Assembly: GCA_004431415.1 (NCBI GenBank)
Contig: QPMI01000401.1
Coordinates: forward strand, 290,122 to 354,121
Length of the DNA stretch: 64,000 nucleotides
Reading direction: 5' to 3'
Source: Cyanophora paradoxa
Lineage: Eukaryota; Glaucocystophyceae; Cyanophorales; Cyanophoraceae
Below the pieces are notes generated by a model that worked only from the letters and a program-made list of their open reading frames with translations, had not been told where the DNA came from and searched no databases. A program made the translations under genes and the position numbers. The stretch's first letter is position 1. Every line of letters starts with the position of its first letter. Positions 1 through 11,121 of the stretch are shown here, piece after piece.

Positions 1-2327
1 ACAAGAATGAGCGCGCCATGAAGGGGCGGTTGAAGTCCCAGGCGCGGGCGACGCAGGTGAGGAGGTTGTCGCAGAGGCCGTTGGAGACCTTGGCCAGCGT
101 GTTCGCCGAGAGCGGCGCGATGAGCAGAAGGTCCGCCCACCGCCGCAGCTGCAGCGCCCGGGGCTCGGCTCGGACGGGAGGATATGGTGGGGGGGTGGGG
201 GTACCTCGATGTGGACGACGGGGTCGCCGCGCTGGGACCAGGCGGTCCACTCGTCCGAGTTGTTGAGGCAGGCGAGCGTCGACTCGTTCACGGGGATGGG
301 TGCCAGCCTCAGGAAGTGGTCCGCCCGGTCCGTTGAGAGCACCCGGACCTGCTCGGATTCGAACCGGGGGAGAAGAAGGCAAACGGGGCCGGGCGGGATT
401 CGAGCGCACGTCCGCGAACTCGGCGAGGCGCACGGCGAGCTCCGCGGCCTTGATGGCGGCGACGCTGCCCGTGAGGCCCTGCGGCGCGGGTTCGACTCGG
501 GGCGGTGGGATAAGGGAGCGCCCGCGCCCGGCTGACCAGGATGATGTTCGGCCGTCGGCCGGTGGAGGGGCCGTGGTAGGGTGTGGCGGGGGCGACGGGG
601 ATGACGACCTTGGCAGGGGGTATGGGCGCCGCCGCGGAGGCCGCGCTCGCCCCCGGGGCCGCCTCCGTCGCCATGGGGGTACCGAGGTTGGGAAGGCTGG
701 GGAGGGAGAGGATGGAGTTGGGTACGAGGGAGGGGAGGATGGAGGAGCCGAGGAGGTTGGGGAGGAGGGGGGAGAGGCCGGCGAGGGGGTTGCCGGCGCC
801 GCCGCCCAGGGACCCGTTCAGGGCGCCCTGGAGCCCCTGGAGCCCCTGAAGCCCCTGGAGCCCCTGGAGTCCTTGCAGGCCTTGGAGACCTTGGAGCCCC
901 TGTAAGCCCTGCAAACCCTGCAGGCCGGCCAGCCCCTGGAGGGCGTTCAGGAGGAGATTCTGCTGCTGCTGCTGCTGCTGCTGCGCCCCGGGCCCCGCCG
1001 GCGCCGCCCCCGGCACAGGCGGCTGCTCGCCCGGCGAGTGGCCGGCGGCGGGCGTTGCGGCCGAGTGGGGAGCGGGGGCGGAGTGGTGCATGGGCGGAGG
1101 CGGGCCGGCCGGCTTGACGGGCGGTGGGGGCTGGACAGACCGCACGGCGGCGGCTGCGGCTGGGGGAGGGGACGGTGCACGGAGGGGCCGGCGACGGCGG
1201 GGGAGAGGCACCCGCGGGCGGGCCGTGGGTGGGGCGTGGGGAGGGGCGTGGGACGGGGCGTGGGACGGGGCGTGGGGAGGGGCGTGGGAAGGGGCGTGGG
1301 GAGGGGCGTGGGGAGGGGCGTGGGGAGGGGCATGGGGGGCTGGAAGAGAAGGCTTTGCCAAGGAGGCCGAGGGCTGAGGCGGAGCGTAGCCGGTGGGGGG
1401 CCGGTGGAGGGACTGGGGCTCGGTGCGGGGACGCGCGATCGAGGCCGCCACGGGCGAGGGGCCTGCGGCGCATCAACGGCGTGCCGAGGGCAGCCTGGAG
1501 GGTGGGGGGTACAGGAAAACTCTCACCCGAGGGACGGGGCACGCCGACGACGACGGGGACGGCGGGAGGGGCTTCGGAGGGGCCCGGGACGGGGCTGGAG
1601 ACCTGCGTGCGAGTCGGGCGCGGGCGGAAGCGGACGCGGGGCGCAGGCGCACGGTGCTGGGGAGGGAGGTGGGGGTAGAGGGTTGTGGCCCGGGCCCGGG
1701 GGAGGCGAGGCGGCGGGGCTGGACGGCAACTCCGATGGCGGGCGGGGTCGGCGGCGGCGCCCCGTTCGTCGCCAGGGCGAAGACTGCCGACGCGCTGGGC
1801 GCCGCCCCGGGCCGCCCCGAGACGGCCGGGGCCGCGGGGACGGGTGCAGAGCCGTCCGGACCCGTGCCGAAGCGGAACGGCCTTCCGGCGCTCGAGCTCT
1901 GGGTGGGGGTGGAGGCGAACAGGCGGAGCGCCGAGGATCCGGCGGGGGTCGTCGGTGCAGGCGGGCCGGGTCCGACTGCTGCCGGTGCCTGCGGGACGGG
2001 ACTCGCTGGCTTGGCCGCCGGAGTTGGGCTGGGCGCCGCAGGGGCGGTGGGCGGCGTGGCGCCAGCCGCCGCCGGCGCGCTCTGTGCCAGGTCCAAAAGC
2101 GCTCCAACGGCAGTTGTCGCCTCTGGCGGTGCTTCGGCCGCTTCCGCAGCGGGCGGAGCGTCATGGGAGGTCATCGTCACGTCGCCCGAGCTGCTACCGC
2201 GGCGGCTGCCGGAGTTCGCCATCTCGACATCTGGCGCGTCTGCCAGCGGAGCGCTGTCGCTGTTGTAGCCGGCGGACGCCTCCTCCGTCTCCATGGGCGT
2301 TGCGCCGGTCGACGTACCGCCCGACAT
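1..2327 (-). CDS. PPCDC: Phosphopantothenoylcysteine decarboxylase (HAL3/CoaC type) with long disordered N-terminus, 3' end outside window
   Basis: Coenzyme A biosynthesis: this flavoprotein family decarboxylates phosphopantothenoylcysteine to phosphopantetheine. The conserved domain lies in the last visible exons. Exon ends at about 537/478 join to give an [18 protein letters not shown] type nucleotide-binding start. It is followed by [11 protein letters not shown], then [26 protein letters not shown] and [20 protein letters not shown], which are family signatures (HxELRRWAD, the [10 protein letters not shown] loop). The catalytic C-terminal PAMN motif would lie beyond base 1. About 590 residues precede the domain: Ala/Pro/Ser-rich sequence, (PHAP)n repeats near 1230-1345, a Gln run near 960-985 and (LQG)n repeats near 826-945. 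Introns are about 50-75 bp, some starting GTACCCC. Yeast Hal3/Vhs3 paralogues also carry long extensions and regulate a phosphatase, so a second role is possible (inference). The start at 2327 is the first Met of the longest open first exon. Confidence 0.85.
826..945 (-). repeat. In-frame LQG/QGL tandem repeat
   Basis: A 9-bp unit (on the plus strand close to ctggagccc, often ending in ctg) is repeated about twelve times and encodes Leu-Gln-Gly on the minus strand. It lies next to a Gln-coding (CTG on plus strand) run at about 960-985. Both sit in the low-complexity N-terminal part of the PPCDC-like protein. Confidence 0.85.
1228..1345 (-). repeat. In-frame PHAP tandem repeat
   Basis: A 12-bp unit close to ggggaggggcgt, with occasional ggga to gaag or gacg changes, is repeated about nine times. 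On the minus strand it encodes Pro-His-Ala-Pro with some Ser. It is part of the disordered N-terminus of the PPCDC-like protein. Confidence 0.8.
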
Positions 2328-2637
2328 CGGAGCGGGCCGAGATTTCGCTCCGCAGCGGCTAGCTGCGGAACAGGCACCGCCGGGCGGCGGTGGCGTGAAA
2401 TGCCTTCAGATCAATCCGCGTGTGCTCCTGGGCGCCCGCGTGCGCGGGTGGGTGAATGGCGCGCTCGGGCCACGAGAGGCGACGGGGGCCGTAGAAAGAA
2501 CGGCTTTCGCCACGGCTGCTCCTCTAATTCGACAATAAGTCGAACGAGGGCCCGGTTGGACGAGGGCTTGGCGCGCGAACGAAGGCAGGGTACCCCTGCT
2601 TACGACTTTGGCGACTTCGCGGCGCGCCAACGGCGGG
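2328..2637. promoter_or_regulatory. Intergenic region between divergent genes
   Basis: About 310 bp between the start of the minus-strand PPCDC-like gene and the likely start of the plus-strand coiled-coil gene. No repeat or RNA gene is visible. It probably holds both promoters, but I see no clear TATA box. Confidence 0.4.
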
Positions 2638-4712
2638 ATGCAGCTCGGAGGCGGATCCGCTGAGACGCTGGCCCTCGAAGGCCTCTCGCACTTCCTGCGC
2701 CGCCACGAAGAGAGCGACCTGGCCCTTCGGTGCGACGCCAGACACGCGTGGCCGCCACGGTCGGCTCACGCACCTCAGATTGTTGCGAACCATCGGTCGG
2801 GAGAAGATTATTCTTCAGCTTGTGTTGCTGCAGGCGCGCTTTTGAATACTTGCTGCAGCTGGCCAAGTGCCGGCCGCCCCCCGTGGCTGGCGGCCGCTGA
2901 GCGGTTTCCACGCGCAGGAGGATGTGGCTGCCAAGGTGCAGGAGTCGCTCAAGAAGCGACAGAATCAGTCGCGGCAAACGCCGGTTCAGAACGTGCGCCT
3001 CCGCATTGCTCCGCGACGGCCCGTCCCGCGCTGAGCGTTCCAGCCTGCGCAGCACTCGCACTTGAGCACAGATGAGACTCCGCGTGCGGTGCGGAACGAG
3101 CGCAACTTCCAGGTGAGCCCGGCCGTCGATTGGTCCCCGCCTCCGTGTTGCGTCTCACGTCGCTGGGCTTCGCAGGACCGCGAAGTGCGTGGTGAGCTCG
3201 ACGGTTTGAAAGCCGAGCAGAAGGAGGACGTGGACGAGGCGCGCCTGCGGCCCTTCCTCCGTCTCCGCTGCTGCCTCTCACACCCGCACAGCTTACGCGC
3301 CGCTGGGAGGACGCTGTGTCGAGCGAGCGGCAGGGGCGCGTGCCATCCGCCTGGTTCGAGCGCTTCCGGCAGATATACAGCCAGGCGCGGCCGCTCATCG
3401 GCATCCCGACGGACAAGATCCCGCCGAACCTCCCGCCCCCCGCCGGTGCGCGCGGCCCGAAGCGCGCGCGGCGGCTGCGCTCCGCTCACGGGCGCCGGCA
3501 GCGCCGCCGTCGACGGGCGGGGCAACGACGCCGCTAAGCAAGAAGAAGCACCACCCGCCCGTGCCGAAGCTGGACCTCTCAGCGGTGGTGAAGCCCGACC
3601 CGCCGGTGGCGAAGGTGCTGCTGGGAGGCGGGACGGCGGCGGCGACGCCGGGGAGCACGACGCCGCACGGGGACGACATGCTGTTCAAGCTGGAGCTGAT
3701 GGACGCGCTCCGGCGGCGGGAGCTCCTCCTGAACGAGCTCTCGGACGCGCTGCTGCGCGAGCTCGCGCGCGAGGGCCTCGCCTGGAAGACCTACAAGGAG
3801 GGCGGCCTCCTCTCCGCCCAGTCGCCCTCGGGCGCCAACCGCCCCGGCACGCCCATCGTCCCCACGCAGGCGCACGCGCAGCACGCGCCGGCGCTGCAGA
3901 GCGGCGGCGCCGCGCTGCTCGGCACTGTGGAGGCGGCCGTGCGGAGGATAGCGGACGCGAGCGAGTGCGCGAGGCAGCTGCAGGTAGGAGAGTCCTCCTT
4001 CGCAGCGGCGGTGCGCCCTCGCTTCCTCGCGCCCCGCGCCGCCCTCGCCGGGGGCGCCGCGAGCCGGGGCGCGCGCAGTTCCAGAGGCACAGGGCGGAGG
4101 TCGCGGCGGGGGCGGAGGCGAGCACGCCGGCGGCGCTGGAGGCGCAGGAGCAGAGGCTGCTCGCCTCGCTCGCCACCGCCGCCCTCGAAACGGCACGCCA
4201 GTGCGAGCGCCTCTGCTCCCTCTCCGACGAGGTGCTGCCTGCCCCGGCGCCTCCGGCTCCCCCTGGGTGCCAGCTTCTCGCCCCTGACTGGGCCGGGCGC
4301 GCAGATCCGCGGTCTGGTCGTGCCGCTTCTGTCGCCGGAGCACCGCTCGCCCTCGAAGGAGGAGAAGCGGCCGTGCGCGGGCTGCGAGCGGTGCGCGACG
4401 GACCCGCCTGCGCACCCTCCCGGCCGATCGATGCGGCGCGCAGGCTGGCGCAGCGCGTGGCGCAGCTCCAAACGGGCAACGGGCACGCGCCCGCGGCCGC
4501 CGGTCACGCCACAGACGAAACGAAGCTTGCTGCGGAGATCCGGCAGGCGAGGAGAGAACGGTGCGATCCGGCGGGGCGGGGCTGCCGGTCGTGCGAAATT
4601 TGATCTGCGGGGCGGGTCGCGCAGAGACGAGGCGCTGCGGCAGCTGCAGCACGCGCGGGCAGAGAAGAAGGCGCTGGAGGGCGAGCTAGCCGTGCTGAGG
4701 CCAAGGGGCTAG
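2638..4712 (+). CDS. Unrecognised spliced gene, alpha-helical/coiled-coil protein
   Basis: I do not recognise the family. Coding segments that read well are: MQLGGGSAETLALEGLSHFL from 2638; a Gln/Lys-rich helix with VAAKVQESLKKRQNQSR near 2925; RWEDAVSSERQGRVPSAWFE near 3300-3365; and a long exon near 3540-3985 with DDMLFKLELMDALRRRELLL, ELSDALLRELAREGLAWKTY and a C-terminal helix ending ECARQLQ before a GTAGGAG intron. A further helical stretch follows at 4080-4230 (EAQEQRLLASLATAALETAR), then a basic helix near 4610-4690. Frames change between segments as expected for short introns. The protein is mainly helical with Ala/Glu/Arg heptads and lacks an obvious signal peptide or membrane segment. 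Exact exon ends and the start are uncertain. Confidence 0.5.
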
Positions 4713-5005
4713 CCGAGTCGGCGCTACTCGGCCAGCGGCGATCTGCTCCCAACCCGCCCCCCTTTCTCTTCTTTGAACCTCTGCGTCTTGCATGTTTTCT
4801 TTGCTGCAGCTTTTTGTTTCAAATCGTGCACGCTAGACACGCGGCTAGAGCCCCCGCTATGCAGCGCGCCCAGCCTTGGGAGTTCGCGCACCAATTGCAA
4901 TGCACGAATTCGAATACCCTTGACCGACTCTGAGCTATAAGCTCGCTGCTCAATCGCCGTGAAGCGAATGCGAACAGTTTATTAGAGCGATCAGACTGAG
5001 AAGCG
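4713..5005. other. Intergenic, no feature seen
   Basis: This stretch of lower GC separates two plus-strand genes. It contains a pyrimidine-rich segment (about 4765-4825) and likely holds the polyadenylation region of the upstream gene and the promoter of the F-box gene. No RNA gene or repeat is visible. Confidence 0.4.
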
Positions 5006-6651
5006 ATGCCGCCCTGTAAGCGCCAGCGCACGGCCGAGTCAAGCGGGAGCGACGCGCGGGGCGGCGCCGGCTGCAGATGGAGCGAGCTGCCCGCGGACGT
5101 CCTGCGTTCGGTGCTGGAGGCGCTGCGCCCCGACGCGCTCTCCATCCTGCGAGTCTCCCGCGTGTGCCGCGCGTGGTGGAGGGAGGCGTCGGCGGTGCTG
5201 CGGGAGGGGGGCCTGGAGCTCGGCACGGCGTCGCTGCAGCCGCGGCGCGCGAACCAGGCGTGCGCATACGCGTCGACGCGGCTGCCGCTGCTCACTGCGC
5301 TGGACGTCGCCGGCTGCTCCATCACAAACGAGTCCCTGCTCGCCGTGGCCCGCGGTGCGACGCGTCGCGGTCCGCAACGCGCACCGCCGCCCGACTCGCC
5401 AGCGCGCGCCAGGGTGCTCGGTTCTGGAGCGGGTGAACCTCTCGGCGTGCCGGCACCTCTCGAGCGGCGCGCTGGAGACTTTCCTGCGCCTGCGCGGCGG
5501 CGGGCTGCGCTCCCTCAGCCTCGCCCGCCTGCGGCTCAGCTACCTGCCGCTCCTCGACGTCATGGCCTCCGCCTGCTCTTCGCGGCCCTTGCCCCTCGAG
5601 GAGCTCGACCTGAGCGGTTCCTCCGGTGAGGCGACTCCGATCCGCCGCCGTGCCCTCGCGCCCTCGCTCACGGGGGCGCCCGGCCGCGCGCCCGACCAGG
5701 TGTCCTGCTGCGCTCCCCGATCGGGGGCAGCGCGCATGCCAGCGCTATCGCCCCCCGGCTGCGGCGGGTCAGCCTCACGGGGCCCCCCGGGTCAGGCCGC
5801 GGGGACGCGTACGTCGTTCCCCTCGCGGTGCGCCCGCGGGGTCGAATCGCCGCTCGGCGCGTTTTCGAGCGGGCCGGGGCGGCAGGCGCTGGCGGGCCTG
5901 CCCCTCGAATCGCTTCACTGGGGGCCGGCCCCCGCCCCCGCCATCGAGGCGGTCCTCCCCTCCCACGCCCCCCCTCCCGGCCACGCCCACCCCGCCCTCT
6001 CGTGCGCCCGCCGCGCCGCCCGCGTACCCCGGGCTCAGGGCGTCTCACGCGAGGGATACGTAGGCTGGTGCGGATCTCGCTGCTCGTGCCGCGGGAGACG
6101 CCGCTGGAGGGGGGTAGCCTGGAGGCGCTGCTCGCCGTACCCCTGCCCCGCCTGGAGGCCCTCCGGCTGTCCTTCGTGTCCCCCTCCGACGCCGCCCTTA
6201 CCCCCCTCCGCCGCCTCCCCACCGCCTGCCCCGCCCTCCGCGCCCTCGTGCTCGAGGTGAGGCTGTACCCCTCCCTTCGCTCTTCCCCCCTCTCGAAAAG
6301 CTGACCGACCCACGTCTGCAGCTGAGCGCTGGGGCGCCTCACTGGCTGGCGCCGCTCGCGGAGGCGGCCGCGGCCCTACCCCTGCTGGCGTACGCCCTCC
6401 TCTTCGGGGTGGGGGGTACACCCCCGCAGCAGGAGGCGGCCCTGGAGCCCCTCCGCGCCCGCTTCCCCTCCCTCCGCGGCGCGCGGTCGCGGTACCCCCA
6501 CGAGCGGGGGTACGTCTGCGGGGACCCGTCGAAGGCGGACGGGGCCGGGGGGCGGCTGGCGCAGCCGGAGGACGACCGCCTGGGGGGGTACGCCCTCTCC
6601 GTGGACGACGTCGCGTGGCGGCCGCCGGGCGCCCTCGACCGACCCCTCTGA
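5006..6651 (+). CDS. F-box/leucine-rich repeat protein
   Basis: Probable substrate-recognition subunit of an SCF ubiquitin ligase. The first exon opens with a basic tail (PPCKRQR, a possible nuclear signal) followed by an F-box near residues 24-62: WSELPADVLRSVLEAL, then ILRVSRVCRAWWREAS. Leucine-rich repeats follow: LPLLTALDVAGCSITNESLL in exon 1, LERVNLSACRHLSSGALETF and LRSLSLARLRLSYLPLL in exon 2 (about 5425-5620), LEELDLSGSSG before an intron starting GTGAGGCG, and PRLRRVSLTG further on. Later exons (6070-6260, 6320-6651) keep the Leu-rich pattern and end at the stop at 6649-6651. Introns are short and GC-rich. The F-box assignment is firm; the substrate is unknown. Confidence 0.75.
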
Positions 6652-6831
6652 GGCCCCTTCCCGCGAGGCGCGTGTAGCTCGAGCGTTCGAAGTCAAGCGG
6701 GCCTGCGTATGCCAAGCGTGTGCGGTGCTTCTGAGTCTACTTGCTCTAAAAACCGAAATCGCGGAGCGCGCTCCGGCCCTTCTGCATCCTTTCTAAAAAG
6801 CAAGAAAAGAAGAAGACGGCTCCCCGGCGAC

Positions 6832-9800
6832 CTAAGCGTCGACGTCGGGGGCGGGGCCGCCCTCCGGATCCTCGCCCCGGGCCTCGCGCCGGCCCTCCTC
6901 CCCCCCGTCCCCGCCGTGGTCCCTGTGGGGCCGGCGCCGGCGGAATAGGACGGGGGAGACGAGGCCGGCCTCCTCGGCGGGGAGGAGCAGCGGGTCGGGG
7001 TCCGTCGGCTGCAGGACGACCGCCGTGGAGACGAGCGGGCCCCGCGAGGCCCGCGCAACGCGGTTCAGCACCGAGTCGTGCAGCCGGATGCTCCGCGCCC
7101 GCGCCCGCTCCTGTACCCCGGCCCGTCTCTCAGGGGGGTACCAGAGAGAGGAGAGGGGGAAGGGGGAGGGGGCCCGCCTGGACGCTGCGGGCGTAGGAGG
7201 CGGAGGTGCCGCCCCGCCGCGCCAGCGCCAGCGCCGCCGCGTCGTACAGGTACTGGGCACGAAGTCAAGGGGGGAAAGTGACAAGGGGGGTACGGGGGGC
7301 GGACCTTGAGCTGGTTGCGGTCGGCGGCGGTGGGCCGCCGCCCCACCGCGCGCGCCGCCACCGCCCTCGCGTCGAACTCTGCCCGGGGCTCAGGGGGGTA
7401 CGGGGGACGGAGAGAGGGAGCCGGGGGGGTACAGCGAAAGCGCACCGGCCTCGGCGTAGCGCAGGCCCTCCCAGGCGCGCGCGAAGTCGCCCAGGCTGAA
7501 CCAGATCGCCACGATGTGCACGTCCGCCCTGCCGCGGCTAAGCAAGGCCGGGGGGTACGCGCCGAGCGAGGCGGGAGGGGGGGTACGGCACCAGAGGCGG
7601 TCCCGCCCGAGGCCGGCGGCCTCCTCCAGCAGCGTCGCCATCTGAGAGCGAGGGGGAGAGGAGTTGAGGGGGGTACCGGGAGCCGGCGGCCGCGCGCGGG
7701 CGCACCGTCGCGGCGCGCGCGCGCCCATTCCTCGCGCGGACGGCGCGCACCTGAGGGGGGGCGCGGGTGAGAGGGGGCCGGCGGGGTACGAGGGCGGGGT
7801 ACGGGGCGGGGGCGGACGAGGGCGGAGTAGGCCTCGGAGGGCCCGGTGCGGCCGGAGGCGTGCATGCGGGAGAGGTTCTGCACCGCCCGCTCGAACGCCT
7901 CGTCCTGCGCGAGAAGAAGGTTCGGATCAGACCGGGTCGGATCGTTTTCGGGCTCGGCGGGCCTGGAGGAGGCGGCCGGCAGCCTTCATCCAGGAGAGGG
8001 CGTGCGCGTTGCCGGCCTCCACCAGCGGCTCGCAGATGCGCGCCACGTGCTGCCCGGGGGGGTGAGGGCGGGAGTGAGGGGAGGGGAGGGGGCGGGGCGC
8101 GGGCGCGCCTCGAGCTCCTTGACGGACTCTTCGCTCCCGACGTCCAGCAGACAGCTCGCCCACCTGCGCGAGGGAGGGGGCGTGAGGCAGAGGGGAGGCG
8201 AGGGGCGGGGCGGGGCGGGAGGGCGGACCGCATGCAGAAGCCGTTGAGGTCCCAGAGGGGCACGTTCTTGGGGCCCTTGCGCGACACGATCTCGAAGAGC
8301 TCCGCGAGCGAGCCGGGGCCCAGCTGCCGCCCGGCCGGCCCCGCACGCCGCCTCAGAGGGGGCGGGGGGAGGGGCCCGGCCCCTCGTGGCGAGCGAGGCG
8401 GGCGGCACGCACCACGAGGAGGCACTCCTCGATGAGACCCGTCAGCTGCTGGATGTCCCCTTTGCTCCGCACCTGCCCGGCGCGGCGCGGCCCGAGATCA
8501 GACGAGGGAGAGGAGGCGGAGGGCGGGGGGCGGGCGGCGGCGGAGCTGCGCACCTCGCGGCCGGCGCGGGCGATGGTGCTGCGGGCCTTGCGCTCGTACA
8601 CGGCGACCTCCCCGGCCGCCCGCCCCGCCTCCTCCCGCCGCGCCGCCGCCGCCGCCGCCTCCCCGCCGCCGCCTCCTGCCCCGCCGACCGCCCCGCCGCC
8701 TGCCCCGCCGCGTCGCCCCGCCGCCGGCGGAAAGGGAAGGGAAGAAGGAGAAGGGGGAGGGGTACCTCCGCGAGGGACTGCAGCGCGCCGCAGTGCGCTG
8801 CGGGCGGGGCGGGGCGGCGGGGCGTCAGCGGGGCGCGAAGAATCGAGGGCCCCGGCCCCTGCCCTGTGCCCCGCCCAGCGCACTGAGGTAGAGCCGCGCC
8901 AGCTCGATCGAGATCTCGAAGGCGAAGTCCTCCATCCTGTACCCCCCCCCCCGCATGTCAGGGCCGGAGGAAGAGGCGGGAGGGGGGTACGCCGCGCGCC
9001 CGCCGTCCTCGCGCTCCCAGTAGTCGGCGGCGTACGTCTTCAGCAGGGATTCCGCCCCCGCGACGTTCCCGGCCTCGCGGGCGCCCTGCGGTGGGGTACA
9101 TAAACGAACGAAGCGGAAGGGGGGGGGCGCGAGGGGGGGGTACCTGGAGGGCCCCGAGGACGAAGTCGGGCCCCCGCCCGATCTTGAACATGGGCCCCGC
9201 CAGGAGCTGAACCGCCCCGTCGAACTGCGTCGGCGACACCGACCTGCCGACCCGGGGTACCGACTTCAAGGCGCGCGGAGGGGGTACTGCGGCGGAGCCG
9301 CGGACCGGGAGGCAAGCCGCAGGGCCCAGTCCCGGACCTGGAGGAAGAGAAAGGTGACGCGTTGGAGGGGAAATGAAACGGGGAGGGGGGGAGGGGGCGA
9401 GGGGATACCATGTTCGCGTTCGTCTCCTCGGCGCCGTAGATGGCTACCACGTCGGCGACGCGGCGCGCGTACCCGTCCCACTTCTCGCGCTCGGCCGCAG
9501 AGAGCCGCCGGGGCCCGGGGTACCCCCCCACGGCGAGCCTGGCCAGGTTGCCGGCGGCGTACAGGAGCGTCCAGGGGTACTGGTGCCTGTGCTCGGGATT
9601 GCTGAGGGCCTCTCGAGCCTCCTTGAACCGGCCCCGCATCGCCATACCGGTCGCGATGAGCGACTGCGACGAGACGAACGATGAGCGGCGTGGTACCCCA
9701 GGCCGTCTGAAGGGGTACCGCGCACCTGGAGCTTCTCGTTCTCCTGCTCTTTGGAGTCGCGCTCGTCGAGGTAGAACTGGTGGATGCGTTCCCACCGCTC

Positions 9801-10662
9801 GCTCACGTCGGCGCCCACCTGTGCCCCCGCGCGCTCGGACCAACGACGAAAGGGGCGAAGGGGGCGCGGGGGGCGCCCCGCACCGCGAAGGAGACGAGGG
9901 GTACGACGAGCGCGGCGGTGACGCGGGCGCCAGCGCGGCCGGCGACGCGGGCGAGGCTCTCGGCGCGCTCGAAGGAGCCCTGGGAGTAGACGAGGACGTG
10001 CACGGCCTTGTTGTACGCCCGCTCGAACGTTGTGCTCACGTACTCCTCCACCTCGAAGACCGCCGCCAGATCGTCGCGGATCGCGCGGATCGCGTCCGCC
10101 TGCGCCGGCGCGGGGGTCAGGGGCCGCGCGGACGGTCGGTTCGGGCCGCGGAGGGGGCGCGGACCTCCTCGGCGACATCGCGCGGGTTGATCGGCAGGAG
10201 CGCCCGCGCTATGATCCGCTTGAGGGTCTCTTCAAAGGGGTCCCGCCCCCTGTCGAAGCCCCCGTACGCCGGCCGCGCGCTCTCCGCGGCTTGGGGGTTG
10301 GACCCGTCAATCGCGGGTTGCGACGCGAGCGGGCCGCTTTGTCCGCCGGATGCGCTGCCAGGGGACTGAAGCGGCGCTGCTCTTCGCGACTCGGGCGTCG
10401 CGGGACTTCGTGAGCTAGCTGCGACGAAACCCCGACCTGGCTGCGCTGGGATCCGAGCTGGATCGCAGTCAAAGTGTACGCCTGGCGCTGGCTCTCGGAG
10501 CCGCCGAGGAGGACGCCGCAGGAGGCCGCTCGGCCCTCGAGAATCAAGCAGATTTCGGTCGAGCTGCGTGTCTGGACGATCGCAGATGCGCCTGTGCGCT
10601 GTAGACGCTACGCCGATCGTGGGCGGTGGCGCGGGAAGCCAGCCCACCGCGAAGCTCTGCAT
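6832..10662 (-). CDS. Unrecognised many-exon gene, helical-repeat protein
   Basis: At least fifteen short coding segments on the minus strand are separated by introns of about 50-90 bp, many beginning GTACCCCC. Readable segments in order: DPFEETLKRIIARALLPINP (near 10200); YVSTTFERAYNKAVHVLVYS and SFERAESLARVAGRAG (10050-9900); SERWERIHQFYLDERDSKEQ; AMRGRFKEAREALSNPEH through REKWDGYARRVADVVAIYGA (9650-9420); FDGAVQLLAGPMFKIGRGPD (9220); FAFEISIELARLYLSA; DIQQLTGLIEECLLVV; SLAELFEIVSRKGPKNVPLW (8300); RADVHIVAIWFSLGDFARAW (7520). The last exon ends at a TAG at 6832-6834. The alternating helices with F/Y/W and A/G small residues look like a TPR- or Sel1-type solenoid, but I cannot name a family. 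The start at 10662 is uncertain. Confidence 0.5.
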
Positions 10663-11121
10663 TTCTGCCGTACCCGACTAGCTCGTGCACGTACCCCGCT
10701 CGCCTTCGCCGAAAGCAGCCGGCGCCGTGCGCTTGATCGAGTTAGCTAGAGCTTAGCTTAGCTAGAGCTGGTGCTGGCATGAAGCGTACGCTAGCTAACA
10801 CCGCCGACTCTGCTGTGCCGTGCCTTGGAGCGAGCCCCGGAGTCTCACGGAGCCTGCAGCTAGCGCTGGGCCTCGGAATTCGAATTCGAAGCTTAAGCCG
10901 CGCAAGCGCGCCGCTGCAGGCCGGCAGCCTCGGATCGGCGCAAGTCCTCAATAGCCTGTAATAAACTAAGATGAAAACACTGCAATAATCTCCCGCGCCC
11001 CCGTCTCAGGCGCCCCTGTCGCGTCGCGGTTCGGATCCAGCGCCCGCGGCCGGCCAGTGTCACAGGCCCCCCGCGGGCAGCCGGTACGGTTCCTGGCCGC
11101 GCGGCGGGATCCGGGTCATGA
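10663..11121. other. Intergenic region between minus-strand genes
   Basis: About 460 bp holding the presumed promoter of the helical-repeat gene and the 3' end of the TIR/beta-helix gene. It contains a GCTTAGCTTAGCTAGAG-type direct repeat near 10742-10765. No RNA gene is seen. Confidence 0.35.

Noticed and set aside
309-1451. Possible separate proline/histidine-rich structural protein
   Set aside because: The frame continues into PPCDC exons through consistent short introns, so it is the N-terminal part of that gene.
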